Shown here piece by piece: positions 1 to 9,974 of a stretch of DNA of 64,000 nt. Numbering within the stretch: position 1 is the stretch's first letter; each line of letters opens with the position of its first letter. Made by a program: the position numbers and the translations under genes. The notes below the pieces were generated by a model. That model saw only the letters and a list, made by a program, of their open reading frames with translations. It made no database searches and was not told where the DNA came from. This stretch comes from Aquabacterium sp. (lineage in GTDB: Bacteria > Pseudomonadota > Gammaproteobacteria > Burkholderiales > Burkholderiaceae_C), in the NCBI RefSeq assembly GCF_016234775.1, contig NZ_JACRAH010000008.1, forward strand, positions 1 to 64,000. The letters run 5' to 3'.

Positions 1-1
1 T

Positions 2-355
2 ATTGCTGGCATCAACATTCCGCCGCACAAGCATACCGAAATCGGTCTGACTTCGATCTACGGCATTGGTCGCACAACCGCGCAGAAAATCTGCACGGCT
101 GCAGGCATTCCCTTCGACAAGAAGATCAAGGAATTGACTGATAGCGACCTGGAAAAAATTCGAGAAGAAGTGGGTAGGCTCACCATTGAAGGTGACCTGC
201 GTCGCGAGCTCTCGATGAACATCAAGCGACTGATGGATCTGGGCTGCTACCGCGGCTTCCGTCACCGTCGCGGCCTGCCTATGCGCGGCCAACGCACTCG
301 CACGAATGCACGTACTCGCAAGGGTCCGCGCAAGGCGATCGCTGGTAAGAAGTGA
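2..355 (+). CDS. rpsM: 30S ribosomal protein S13, 5' truncated by window edge
   Basis: Frame 2 reads [31 protein letters not shown]...[23 protein letters not shown]; followed by rpsK. Confidence 0.97.
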   Translation: MAGINIPPHKHTEIGLTSIYGIGRTTAQKICTAAGIPFDKKIKELTDSDLEKIREEVGRLTIEGDLRRELSMNIKRLMDLGCYRGFRHRRGLPMRGQRTRTNARTRKGPRKAIAGKK

Positions 356-390
356 TCTGGGCTAATTGCTGAGTTCAAGAGAAAGACATC

Positions 391-795
391 ATGGCTAAAG
401 CACCTGCGAACAGCGCTGCCCGTCGTGTGAGCAAGAAGGTCCGCAAGAATATTGCGGACGGCATCGCCCACGTGCACGCCTCGTTCAACAACACCATCAT
501 CACCATCACCGACCGTCAGGGCAATGCTTTGTCTTGGGCGTCGTCGGGTGGTCAAGGTTTCAAGGGCTCCCGCAAGTCCACCCCCTTCGCAGCCCAGGTG
601 GCCGCTGAAGTGGCTGGCCGCGCTGCTCAAGAACAAGGCATCAAGAACCTGGACGTCGAGATCAAGGGCCCCGGTCCTGGTCGTGAATCGTCGGTGCGCG
701 CTCTGGCTTCGCTGGGCATCCGCATCAACTCGATCTCCGACGTGACGCCCGTTCCTCACAACGGTTGCCGTCCTCAGAAGCGTCGCCGCATCTGA
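391..795 (+). CDS. rpsK: 30S ribosomal protein S11
   Basis: [35 protein letters not shown]...[13 protein letters not shown]. Confidence 0.98.
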   Translation: MAKAPANSAARRVSKKVRKNIADGIAHVHASFNNTIITITDRQGNALSWASSGGQGFKGSRKSTPFAAQVAAEVAGRAAQEQGIKNLDVEIKGPGPGRESSVRALASLGIRINSISDVTPVPHNGCRPQKRRRI

Positions 796-841
796 TGCTG
801 TCAATATGACTGGTCGGGCCTCAAGCCTGATCAGATCAATA

Positions 842-873
842 CCTCGCACGCTCTGGCAGCAGCGCGTGCGAGG
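842..873 (+). terminator. 10-bp perfect stem hairpin after rpsK, no T-tract
   Basis: CCTCGCACGC (842-851) pairs with GCGTGCGAGG (864-873). Confidence 0.4.
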
Positions 874-914
874 TTCGCGCGTTGTGCAATCTTGACAAAG
901 TCGCAAGACAGTCA

Positions 915-944
915 TGTACAAGTGCGCGCGCAACTTGCTATAAT
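915..944 (+). promoter_or_regulatory. putative sigma70 promoter upstream of rpsD
   Basis: TGTACA - 18 nt - TATAAT (939-944) in the 344-nt rpsK-rpsD gap. Confidence 0.5.
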
Positions 945-1139
945 CGCAAGTTCTCTGTGGTAGAGGGCGGATTTGGTGTGACTTTTTGCCGCGTCTTTGA
1001 CGCTTTGGCAGAGTGGGGCACCTGTCGGCCGGCTACCTGATTTGAAGCCCACCGTCTGCGCGATTGTGATTCGCCAGACTCGCGTTGGTCAACCGTATTT
1101 GAGGCGGCACCGGCGTCAGACATTACAAGGACACGAAAA

Positions 1140-1763
1140 GTGGCACGTTACCTCGGACCCAAGGCCAAACTGGCCCGCCGCGAAGGCACCGACCTGTTCC
1201 TGAAGAGCGCACGCCGCCCTATCAGCGACAAGGCTAAATTCGACACCAAGCCCGGTCAACACGGCCGTACTTCCGGTTCGCGTACCTCCGACTTCGGCCT
1301 GCAACTGCGTGAAAAGCAGAAGGTCAAGCGCATGTATGGCGTGCTGGAAAAGCAATTCCGCCGCTACTTCGCTGAAGCCGAGCGCCGCAAGGGCAACACC
1401 GGTTCGAACCTGCTGGTTCTGCTGGAATCCCGCCTGGACAACGTCGTGTACCGCATGGGCTTTGCCTCCACCCGCGCCGAAGCTCGCCAGTTGGTGGGTC
1501 ACAAGGGTGTGGTTGTGAACGGTCAAGTCGTGAACATCCCTTCGTTCCTGGTCAAGACCGGCGACGTGGTCGCTGTGCGTGAAAAGGCCAAGAAGCAAGT
1601 TCGCGTGCAAGAAGCTTTCAAGCTGGCCGATTCCATCGGTCTGCCAGGCTGGGTTTCTGTTGATGGCACCAAGCTGGAAGGTGTCTTCAAGAAGAGCCCG
1701 GACCGTGATGAGTTCGGCTCCGACATCAACGAATCGCTGATCGTCGAACTGTATTCTCGTTAA
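1140..1763 (+). CDS. rpsD: 30S ribosomal protein S4
   Basis: [25 protein letters not shown]...; GTG start; gene order. Confidence 0.97.
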   Translation: MARYLGPKAKLARREGTDLFLKSARRPISDKAKFDTKPGQHGRTSGSRTSDFGLQLREKQKVKRMYGVLEKQFRRYFAEAERRKGNTGSNLLVLLESRLDNVVYRMGFASTRAEARQLVGHKGVVVNGQVVNIPSFLVKTGDVVAVREKAKKQVRVQEAFKLADSIGLPGWVSVDGTKLEGVFKKSPDRDEFGSDINESLIVELYSR

Positions 1764-1905
1764 TGCACGCAGTGGCTGCGCTTCACGGCTTGTTGGTCGT
1801 GTCGCGTGGCCTTGTGCATTTGTATTTCAGGGCCGGAGCAACCGCTCCGGTTGGTCCAGCAGCCTTATCGGTGTAACGAGCCGAGGGTATTGACAGGAAG
1901 ACCTC

Positions 1906-2892
1906 ATGCAAACGAATTTGCTGAAACCAAAAGCCATCCAGGTGGAACCGCTCGGCGGTCACCGCGCCAAGGTCACGCTCGAACCGTTCGAGCGCGGCTA
2001 TGGCCACACCCTCGGCAACGCGCTGCGTCGCGTGCTGTTGTCGTCGATGGTCGGTTTCGCTCCTACTGAAGTCACCATCGCTGGCGTGCTCCACGAGTAC
2101 TCCGCCATTGACGGCGTGCAGGAAGACGTGGTTCACATCATGTTGAACCTCAAGGGCGTGGTGTTCCGTCTGCACAACCGTGACGAAGTCACGCTGGTGC
2201 TGCGCAAGGATGGCGAAGGTCCCGTGACCGCCGCAGACATCCAGACACCTCACGACGTTGAAATCGTCAACCCTGGCCACGTGATCGCCCATCTGTCCCA
2301 AGGCGGCAAGCTGGACATGCAGATCAAGGTCGAAAAGGGTCGTGGTTATGTGCCGGGCAACATCCGTCGCTATGGCGAAGAGTCGAGCAAGGCCATCGGC
2401 CGCATCGTGCTGGACGCTTCGTTCTCGCCGGTTCGCCGCGTGAGCTACACGGTCGAAAGCGCCCGTGTGGAACAGCGTACCGACCTGGACAAGCTGGTCA
2501 TGGAAATCGAAACCAACGGCGCCATTTCGCCTGAGGAAGCGATCCGTGCTTCGGCCAAGATCCTGGTGGAACAACTGGCTGTGTTCGCTCAGCTGGAAGG
2601 CTCCGAGATCGCCGCGTTCGACGCGCCTGCCAAGTCGGCTCAGAACTTCGATCCGATCCTGCTGCGTCCTGTGGACGAGCTGGAACTGACCGTGCGTTCC
2701 GCCAACTGCCTGAAGGCCGAAAACATTTACTACATCGGCGACCTGATCCAGCGCACCGAGACCGAGCTGCTCAAGACCCCCAACCTGGGTCGCAAGTCGC
2801 TCAACGAAATCAAGGAAGTTCTGGCTTCCCGCGGTCTGGCTCTGGGTTCGCGCCTGGAAGCCTGGCCTCCTCAAGGCCTGGACAAGCGTTGA
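1906..2892 (+). CDS. rpoA: DNA-directed RNA polymerase alpha subunit
   Basis: [26 protein letters not shown]... and C-terminal [28 protein letters not shown]. Confidence 0.98.
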   Translation: MQTNLLKPKAIQVEPLGGHRAKVTLEPFERGYGHTLGNALRRVLLSSMVGFAPTEVTIAGVLHEYSAIDGVQEDVVHIMLNLKGVVFRLHNRDEVTLVLRKDGEGPVTAADIQTPHDVEIVNPGHVIAHLSQGGKLDMQIKVEKGRGYVPGNIRRYGEESSKAIGRIVLDASFSPVRRVSYTVESARVEQRTDLDKLVMEIETNGAISPEEAIRASAKILVEQLAVFAQLEGSEIAAFDAPAKSAQNFDPILLRPVDELELTVRSANCLKAENIYYIGDLIQRTETELLKTPNLGRKSLNEIKEVLASRGLALGSRLEAWPPQGLDKR

Positions 2893-2897
2893 TCTAG

Positions 2898-2992
2898 CCC
2901 ACCCCCTACCGCCTTCGGCGGCCCTCTCAAGGGGGCGCAGTCAGCAGACCAGCAAAGCTGGATCTGCGACTGCCGCTGAATCGGGGGGGTGG
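2898..2992. repeat. compact nested-hairpin intergenic element (REP-like)
   Basis: CCACCCCC (2899-2906)/GGGGGTGG (2985-2992) encloses CCGCC-TTC-GGCGG and GCAGTC-a-GCAGA-CCAGC-aaa-GCTGG-a-TCTGC-GACTGC. Confidence 0.6.
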
Positions 2993-3101
2993 ACTTTGAC
3001 AGAGTTTTGTATTTTTGAAGGTGGATGACCCGTCAGGGCATCCGGTGCACCCGGCGGTACCTTGAAACGGCCGTCGGTTTTATAAAGAAAGGACTAGCAC
3101 C

Positions 3102-3482
3102 ATGCGTCACGGACACGGACTCCGTAAACTGAATCGCACTTCGTCGCACCGTCTGGCGATGCTGCGCAACATGGCTAACTCGCTCATCGAGCACGAAGCC
3201 ATCAAGACCACCGTACCCAAGGCAAAGGAACTGCGTCGCGTTGTCGAGCCGCTGATCACCCTGGCCAAGGAACCCACGCTGGCCAACAAGCGTCTGGCTT
3301 TCGACCGTCTTCGTAACCGCGACAACGTGGTCAAGCTGTTCAACGTGCTGGGCCCTCGCTTCGCCAAGCGTCCTGGCGGCTACACCCGTATCCTGAAGAT
3401 GGGCTTCCGCGTTGGTGACAATGCACCGATGGCCTACATGGAACTGGTTGAGCGTACTGAAGAAGTTGCAGCCGCTGAATAA
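3102..3482 (+). CDS. rplQ: 50S ribosomal protein L17
   Basis: [56 protein letters not shown]. Confidence 0.98.
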   Translation: MRHGHGLRKLNRTSSHRLAMLRNMANSLIEHEAIKTTVPKAKELRRVVEPLITLAKEPTLANKRLAFDRLRNRDNVVKLFNVLGPRFAKRPGGYTRILKMGFRVGDNAPMAYMELVERTEEVAAAE

Positions 3483-3511
3483 GCTGGCGCGGCCTCTCCA
3501 GGCTTGACAAG

Positions 3512-3546
3512 ACCCGCAACGCGCAAGCGCTGCGGGTTTTTTATTT
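3512..3546 (+). terminator. intrinsic terminator after rplQ
   Basis: ACCCGCA...TGCGGGTTTTTTAT. Confidence 0.8.
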
Positions 3547-3602
3547 GTTTTGAGCGACCTGTAGCCAAATCTTCAAAGTCGTGCCATAATAGCTTTCTCT
3601 GT

Positions 3603-3679
<77 letters not shown>

Positions 3680-3688
3680 AGTTCTTTC

Positions 3689-3720
3689 AAAAGAGCCTGT
3701 CGAGTAGATAGGCTTTTTTG
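3689..3720 (+). terminator. terminator between tRNA copies
   Basis: AGCCTGTCgagtaGATAGGCTTTTTT. Confidence 0.6.
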
Positions 3721-3774
3721 TTCTCTGGCTGGTCCTTCAGAAAGGCCACAAACAAGCCGGAATACCGCATCAGT

Positions 3775-3851
<77 letters not shown>

Positions 3852-3861
3852 ATCAAAAAAA

Positions 3862-3893
3862 GGCCCTCTTCACGAGGGCCTTTTTGTTTTTCA
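3862..3893 (+). terminator. intrinsic terminator after second tRNA-fMet
   Basis: GGCCCTCttcacGAGGGCCTTTTTG. Confidence 0.8.
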
Positions 3894-3924
3894 GGTCAGG
3901 AAGTCGGCGCCCGGGGTATGCCGG

Positions 3925-5184
3925 TCAATTGGCTTTGTTCTCGGTGTACACACCCACCGTGGCCGGCATGCGGCTGACGATGAACTGATGCATCCAACGG
4001 CCGAGGATGCTGTCTTTGGCGAAGCTGTGCTCGGTGTAACTGCGAGCGTGGACGCCCAGTTCGGCGCGTTGGGCTGGCGCGTCCGCAAGCGTTTGAACAG
4101 CTTCGGCCAGTGCATTGGCACAACCCGGGCGGGCGATCAGGCCACAATGGGTCAGAACCTGTGCCAACTCGGTGTGGGGATGACAGGTAGCCACAACGGG
4201 GCGGCCGCTGGACAGCATGCCGCTGAGCTTGGATGGCAAAACAAGATCTTCGGCTTCCGCGCTCTGCGTGAGCAGGTGAATGTCGGCCATGCCGAGGAGC
4301 TCGCTGAGCTGTTCCTTGGGTTGCAGGGGCAGCAGATGCACGTTGGGCAGGTCCGCACAAGCGGCTTCAATGGCCGGGCGCATGACCCCATCCCCGCAGA
4401 TCACGAACTGGATGTCCTGGCGGTGCGCCAGCAGGCGCGCTGCGGCGGGGATGGCCAGGAGATCCTGTTTGCTGCCCCATGTGCCAGAGAACATGGCCAC
4501 GGTCTGCTCGGGCAGGATGCCCAGGCTGGCGCGGTAGCTGCTGGGCGCGCTCAAGGGGTTGACGCCAGCGGTATCGACCCAGTTCGGAAGCAGTTCTATG
4601 GCTTGCGGGTTCACACCCTTGTTGCGCAGCTTCTCGGCCATCTTGCTTGAGATCGTGGAGACCTTGTCGAAGCGTCGAAGCAGGTGACGTTCACACCATA
4701 AGGTGAAGCGTTTGAGGTGGCGCCCTTTGAGCAGGCTCATCTGGAAGGCCACATCCACTTCAAAGTCCTGAACATGCAGCCAGGCCGTGGCGCCACACAG
4801 TCTGGCTGTCAGCCATCCCATGGGGGCACAGGCCAGCGCAGGCGCGACCGTCAGTACGACATCAGGGCTCCACAGCAGTTGGCGCAGCATGACCGGCGCA
4901 GAACTGACGGCAAAGCTGAGAGTATGCAACACGCGTTTGAGCCCATTGGGCTTTGCTGGCACCCACAAGGGCGCGCGCCAGACATCGACTTGCTGGATGC
5001 GCTCTCGGCGGTACAAGGGCCATCCATAGCCCTGGGCGATCTTCCAGTTCGGATAGTAGGGCGGCGCAGCGACAACGCGCACATCGTGGCCTTGTGTGAC
5101 CAACCATTCGGCCATTTCGCCGGAGTACTTGCCGATACCGGTTGGCTCGGGTGCGTAGTTTGCGCTGTAGATCAGGATTTTCAT
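3925..5184 (-). CDS. WcaI-like glycosyltransferase (GT4 family)
   Basis: [47 protein letters not shown]; start placed at 5184. Confidence 0.85.
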   Translation of the reverse strand: MKILIYSANYAPEPTGIGKYSGEMAEWLVTQGHDVRVVAAPPYYPNWKIAQGYGWPLYRRERIQQVDVWRAPLWVPAKPNGLKRVLHTLSFAVSSAPVMLRQLLWSPDVVLTVAPALACAPMGWLTARLCGATAWLHVQDFEVDVAFQMSLLKGRHLKRFTLWCERHLLRRFDKVSTISSKMAEKLRNKGVNPQAIELLPNWVDTAGVNPLSAPSSYRASLGILPEQTVAMFSGTWGSKQDLLAIPAAARLLAHRQDIQFVICGDGVMRPAIEAACADLPNVHLLPLQPKEQLSELLGMADIHLLTQSAEAEDLVLPSKLSGMLSSGRPVVATCHPHTELAQVLTHCGLIARPGCANALAEAVQTLADAPAQRAELGVHARSYTEHSFAKDSILGRWMHQFIVSRMPATVGVYTENKAN

Positions 5185-5403
5185 CTTTGGCCTCTTGGCT
5201 TCGGATGATTCAAAAAGCGTGTAACGCCACCAAGTCGCGGGGGGTAGTCCGAACGGCGAGGACGTCGATCTGTTGCTTTTGCCCGATGAATGCGCCCCTG
5301 GTGCTTCGCCGTGAGCCGAAAGGATCATGGCTGGACATGGTCGCGTTAAGCCTCGGGCGCATGATCCGTCCCCGGCCTTGTCGGCCATCACAGGAGCCCG
5401 TTT

Positions 5404-5961
5404 GTGATCCTCCAGGGAACAGATTCCCGTGCAGGCCCATCCTTTTCACTGCGCAACCGCGTGGCGCGAGCCATCTGGGGCGTTGTCTGGGCCTTGTTGT
5501 TTCGACCGTCTCTGCGCCCCATGCATGTGTGGCGTGTCGGTCTGCTGAGGCTGTTCGGTGCACGCATCGGGCGCCAGGTTCACATTCATGCTTCGTGCAG
5601 AGTCTGGGCGCCGTGGCAGCTTGAGATTGCAGACCGTGTGGGCGTGGGTGAGCGCGTCATCTTCTACAACATGGGTGCCATGCGCATCGGGCGTGAGGCC
5701 GTGATCTCACAAGGGGCTCACCTGTGTGGCGGCACACACGATTACGATGATCCACGCTTTCAGTTGATGGCCAAGGACATCTGCATTGGCGAGCAGGCCT
5801 GGATTTGCACGGAGGCCTTTGTGGGGCCAGGTGTGAGCGTACCGGCCGGTTGCGTGTTGGGTGCGCGGGCCGTGATGACCAGGACGCCGGCCGACGGTGC
5901 GTGGATGGTCTATGCCGGCAATCCTGCCCGGGCGATCAAGCGGCGGAGGTTGCGTGCTTGA
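5404..5961 (+). CDS. WcaF-like left-handed beta-helix acetyltransferase
   Basis: GARIGRQVHIHASCRVWAPWQLEIADRVGVGERVIFYNMGAMRIGREAVISQGAHLCGGTHDYDDPRF. Confidence 0.85.
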   Translation: MILQGTDSRAGPSFSLRNRVARAIWGVVWALLFRPSLRPMHVWRVGLLRLFGARIGRQVHIHASCRVWAPWQLEIADRVGVGERVIFYNMGAMRIGREAVISQGAHLCGGTHDYDDPRFQLMAKDICIGEQAWICTEAFVGPGVSVPAGCVLGARAVMTRTPADGAWMVYAGNPARAIKRRRLRA

Positions 5962-6835
5962 CGATGCCATCAAAGTATCTGTGCTGATACTGACGAAGAA
6001 CGAGCAGGCGGATCTGCCAGGTTGCCTGCGCAGTGTGACGTGGTGTGATGACGTGCATGTCTATGATTCGGGCAGCACGGACAACACGGTTGACATCGCG
6101 CGCAGCATGGGTGCGCATGTGACGCAGCGAAGCTATCCGAACAGCCAAGCGCCATTCGGGGGGGACGAAGCCAGCCACCGCAACTGGGGCTTGTGTCATA
6201 TTCCCTTCAAGCATGAATGGGTGCTTGCGCTTGATGCAGACGAGCGTGCGACAGACAGCCTGGTCAAGGCCTTGAGGCACATGTCTGTTGCGCCGGGCGC
6301 GTTTGTGGGCTATCGCATCTTGCGCAAGGACTACTTTCTGGGCACCTGGATCAGACACGTCACAGTGACGCCATATCAGGTACGAATCTTCAAGCCAGCG
6401 CATGTCTCATACGAGCGCGTGATCAATCCGATCACACACATCGATGGTGATATCGGGGAGTTGGATGCTCATTTTGATCACTACCCCTTCAGCAAAGGCA
6501 TGAGCCACTGGTTCAGCAAGCACAATGGCTACAGCACCGAGGAGGCGCGCCATATCGTCGGTGGCCACGATGCACAGATGCGGTTCAGCCTGCTCAAAGC
6601 CGTGTTCGCGCGGGACATCCAGGTGCGGCGACTTCACCAGAAGGGCCTTTATTACCGCATGCCACTGCGGCCGCTGGTGATGTTCATGGGGCTCTACATT
6701 GGCAAGCGCGGTTTCCTCGATGGTCGCGCGGGTCTGGTTTATGCCATCTTGCGCGCCATCTACGAGTACATGATCGTGCTCAAGGCCGAGGAGTTGCGCC
6801 AGCAGGGTCAGCGACAGGCCAACACCCTTTCATAG
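5954..6835 (+). CDS. family 2 glycosyltransferase
   Basis: KVSVLILTKNEQADLPGCLRSVTWCDDVHVYDSGSTDNTVDIA; ADADERAT-type motif. Confidence 0.88.
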   Translation: MLDDAIKVSVLILTKNEQADLPGCLRSVTWCDDVHVYDSGSTDNTVDIARSMGAHVTQRSYPNSQAPFGGDEASHRNWGLCHIPFKHEWVLALDADERATDSLVKALRHMSVAPGAFVGYRILRKDYFLGTWIRHVTVTPYQVRIFKPAHVSYERVINPITHIDGDIGELDAHFDHYPFSKGMSHWFSKHNGYSTEEARHIVGGHDAQMRFSLLKAVFARDIQVRRLHQKGLYYRMPLRPLVMFMGLYIGKRGFLDGRAGLVYAILRAIYEYMIVLKAEELRQQGQRQANTLS

Positions 6836-7974
6836 ATCCTGGCATAGGCATCGATGGCCTGCTGCTGTGTGAATTGCCCCGCCCACTGGAGCAGGCGCAC
6901 CTGGTGATCTTGCGGATGCGCTGCATGTGCTTGCATCAAGGCTTCCAGTCGATCGGCCCCATCTGAGGACCACTCGGCCATGTTGGTGTCGGTTCGCAGA
7001 ACAGGCAGATATTGGGTCAAGGGCCCCCCAATCTCGTTCATGGGCGCTTCATCGGTGGTGATCACCGGGCAGCCGCAGGCCTGCGCCTCGATGATGGGCC
7101 AGCCGAAGCCTTCCGCCAGGCTGGGAAACAGCAAGGCCCGCGCCAGCGAATAGGCGGCGCGCACGGCTTCGTTATCCAGGCCTTGCTTGAAGATGACGGA
7201 TCCTTGCGCTGGCACGGCTGCCAGCGCAGCCAGGACATCAGGAGCAGTCGGCTGAGGACTCACCATCAACAATGGCAAGGGGTGCGCATGCCTGCTGGCG
7301 TACTGTGCGTAGAGTTGAATCACGCCGGCGGTGTTCTTGTACCACTGGCCACCGCCAATGTGCAGGATATGCCCTTGCTCGCCGAGCGGAGCGCCTGCAC
7401 CTTGCAAGGTGGCAAGGGCTTCGTCACGTCGCATGGGCCTGTATGGGTAGTTCAGTCCGTTGTAGACCACCTCGGATGTGAGGGCATAGACACCGCCGTA
7501 GGTATCGAGGTCGCGGCGGGTTCGATGCGAGACGCTGATAAAGTGCCTCGCCCGCTGAAAGCCATGACGGATATAGCGTTGGTAGAGTCGACCGGTAAAG
7601 GATGTGGGATTTTCAGGGATGAGGCCCAACGCCGAGCGCAAGGCCAGCAGATCATGGGCATGCACCACATGCGGCAGGTGTGCGACAAGTGGCACCCACG
7701 GCCCCAGGGCCTGATCGCAGAACACGTAGAGACTCTGAGGTGGGCAGGACTTCAGTCTGCGCTTGACCTCCAGTGGAAACAGCAGGTACTGATCGACATA
7801 GCCGGCCCACTTGGCCAGGCGCGTATGCGCGAAGAGCCGGTGAAACCTGTCTTGCGGCGCCCAGTACGTCACCTGATGCCCTCTGTCTTGCATGGCCTCG
7901 CCAACCATCCTGGCAAAGCGCGGCATGCTTTGCGACCGCATGAATGGTGGATGACAGAAGAAGACCAGATTCAT
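6808..7974 (-). CDS. family 1/4 glycosyltransferase
   Basis: MNLVFFCHPPFMRSQSMPRFARMVGEAMQDRGHQVTYWAP; C-terminal PSLAEGFGWPIIEAQACGCPVITTDEAPMNEIGG. Confidence 0.85.
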   Translation of the reverse strand: MNLVFFCHPPFMRSQSMPRFARMVGEAMQDRGHQVTYWAPQDRFHRLFAHTRLAKWAGYVDQYLLFPLEVKRRLKSCPPQSLYVFCDQALGPWVPLVAHLPHVVHAHDLLALRSALGLIPENPTSFTGRLYQRYIRHGFQRARHFISVSHRTRRDLDTYGGVYALTSEVVYNGLNYPYRPMRRDEALATLQGAGAPLGEQGHILHIGGGQWYKNTAGVIQLYAQYASRHAHPLPLLMVSPQPTAPDVLAALAAVPAQGSVIFKQGLDNEAVRAAYSLARALLFPSLAEGFGWPIIEAQACGCPVITTDEAPMNEIGGPLTQYLPVLRTDTNMAEWSSDGADRLEALMQAHAAHPQDHQVRLLQWAGQFTQQQAIDAYARIYERVLACR

Positions 7975-8158
7975 GTGGGCGGGTTCAGGCGATGGAGGGC
8001 TGTCAGTGTGCTCGCTGGATGTGACGCGATGACGACGTGACGAATCGGTAAGCGCCTGTAATAGCTTGCTGCTTTGCGGATTTTCTACCTATCGGATGCG
8101 CGGCCAAACCGTGATCATCCTGATCGAATTCAAGCCTGTTGGCATGGGAGATCAAGGC

Positions 8159-9970
8159 ATGCGCGAGTACATGATCCGAATGGCTCATGGTCTGTGTCTG
8201 GTGATGGTTGGGCTGTTGCTGTCTGCCTGTGGTGGGGGGTGCCCATCCTGCAGCGCTTCGCCTACCCATGCTGACGGTTCTGCAACCAGCCAGGCATTCA
8301 TCCAGGCAGCGGCGACTTCAGGACAGGGCGAACTATCGCGGCAGGAGGCCACACGCTTTCTGACGCAGGCCAGTTTTGGCCCCACGCCGGAGGAGGTGTC
8401 CCATCTCATGTCGGTCGGCATTCCGGCGTGGCTGGATGAGCAGTTCGACATGCCACTGAGCACCATGTCGCATGTGCAGGCCTGGGATCTCAGCGATCAC
8501 GCCATCAAGCAGGCTCGTCCTGGACAAAGGGCCAGCAGTGGCGAGGTGGTCGGCAGCTTCATGCGCCAGGCACTGACCAGCAAGGACCAGTTACGCCAAA
8601 GGGTGGCCTTTGCCCTGTCCGAGATATTTGTCGTGTCCATCAAGGACAGTTGCGGCGACAACGCCTACAGCCGAGGTGTGGCCGGATACCTGGACATGTT
8701 GGGGCGGCATGCCTTCGGCTCATTTCGTGATCTGTTGGCATCCGTGAGCCTCAATCCGGTCATGGGCTGCTATCTGTCGCACATGAAGAATCGCGGCGAG
8801 AACGCCAGTTCCGGGCGCGTGCCTGATGAGAACTACGCGCGCGAGATCATGCAGCTCTTCTCGATCGGTTTGTACCAGCTCAACAAGGATGGCTCCTTGA
8901 AGACCGATGCGGCGGGGCAACCCATCGAGACTTATGGCCCCGCCGACATCACAGGCCTGGCCAAGGTCTTCACCGGGTGGAGTTGGTGGTGCCCTCAAGG
9001 TTTGACCCCGACCTGCTTTTCCTCCGACCCGTCGCTGCCCCAGCAGTATGTGACGGACATGCGTGGCTATGCGCTCTACCATTCCAGATCGGAGAAGCGG
9101 TTCCTGGGGACCGTCATTGGCGCCAGCCTGTTTTCTTCGCCGCAATCAGATCTTGATGTGGCACTGGATGTGTTGTCAGCTCACCCGAATGTGGGGCCCT
9201 TCATTGGCAAACAGTTGATTCAGCGGCTGATCACCAGCAACCCGAGCCCCGCGTATGTTCAGAGAGTGGCACAAGCCTTTGATCGCAGTGGCGGCAGTCT
9301 CAGGGCCATGGTCCGGGCCGTTTACCTGGATCCGGAGGCACGCAACCTGTCCGCGTTAAGCAGCAACAGCTTTGGCAAGGTGAGGGAGCCGATCTTGAGG
9401 TTCACGGCTTTGGCGCGGGCCATTGGCGTGAGGTCGGACAGCGGCATGTTTCTGGTCACCAGCCTGGAAGATCCGGGCACGTCGCTCGGCCAATCGCCCA
9501 TGGCCTCTTCTTCCGTTTTCAACTTCTTCAGGCCGGCCTATGTGATGCCTGGCTCACGCATGGCAAGGGCCGGTTTGCTGACGCCCGAGTTGCAGATCAG
9601 TACCGAGACCAGCGCGGCGGGCTACATCAACTTCCTGACGTCCTTCATGTGGGGTGGCTTGGGCTCATCAGGCTATGGAGGCGCCGGGCCGCGGCAGGAC
9701 ATTCAGCTCCTGGCGAATGCCGATCCGCAGCATCCTCTGTCCAGGCTGACCGATCGGCCTGCCGAATTGGTGGAGGAGCTGAACCAGCTGCTGATGTACG
9801 GCACGATGCCGCAGGAGCTGGCCCAGGAGCTGAGGGAGGCGGTGACGTCCGTCGAGTTCCGTGTGAGCAGCCCACCGACAACGGAGCAGATCGCACGCAC
9901 ACGACAGCATCGCTTGTGGACGGCGCTGCTGCTGACCGCCGCATCACCTGAGTACCAAGTTCAGAGGTAG
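8159..9970 (+). CDS. DUF1800 family lipoprotein
   Basis: Lipobox LLSAC; TRFLTQASFGPTPEEVSHLMSVGIPAWLDEQF; NYAREIMQLFSIGLYQLN. Confidence 0.88.
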   Translation: MREYMIRMAHGLCLVMVGLLLSACGGGCPSCSASPTHADGSATSQAFIQAAATSGQGELSRQEATRFLTQASFGPTPEEVSHLMSVGIPAWLDEQFDMPLSTMSHVQAWDLSDHAIKQARPGQRASSGEVVGSFMRQALTSKDQLRQRVAFALSEIFVVSIKDSCGDNAYSRGVAGYLDMLGRHAFGSFRDLLASVSLNPVMGCYLSHMKNRGENASSGRVPDENYAREIMQLFSIGLYQLNKDGSLKTDAAGQPIETYGPADITGLAKVFTGWSWWCPQGLTPTCFSSDPSLPQQYVTDMRGYALYHSRSEKRFLGTVIGASLFSSPQSDLDVALDVLSAHPNVGPFIGKQLIQRLITSNPSPAYVQRVAQAFDRSGGSLRAMVRAVYLDPEARNLSALSSNSFGKVREPILRFTALARAIGVRSDSGMFLVTSLEDPGTSLGQSPMASSSVFNFFRPAYVMPGSRMARAGLLTPELQISTETSAAGYINFLTSFMWGGLGSSGYGGAGPRQDIQLLANADPQHPLSRLTDRPAELVEELNQLLMYGTMPQELAQELREAVTSVEFRVSSPPTTEQIARTRQHRLWTALLLTAASPEYQVQR

Positions 9971-9974
9971 ATCG

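Noticed and set aside
1783-2874. 363-aa minus ORF antisense to rpoA
   Set aside because: Antisense to a certain essential gene; His/Gln-rich shadow ORF.
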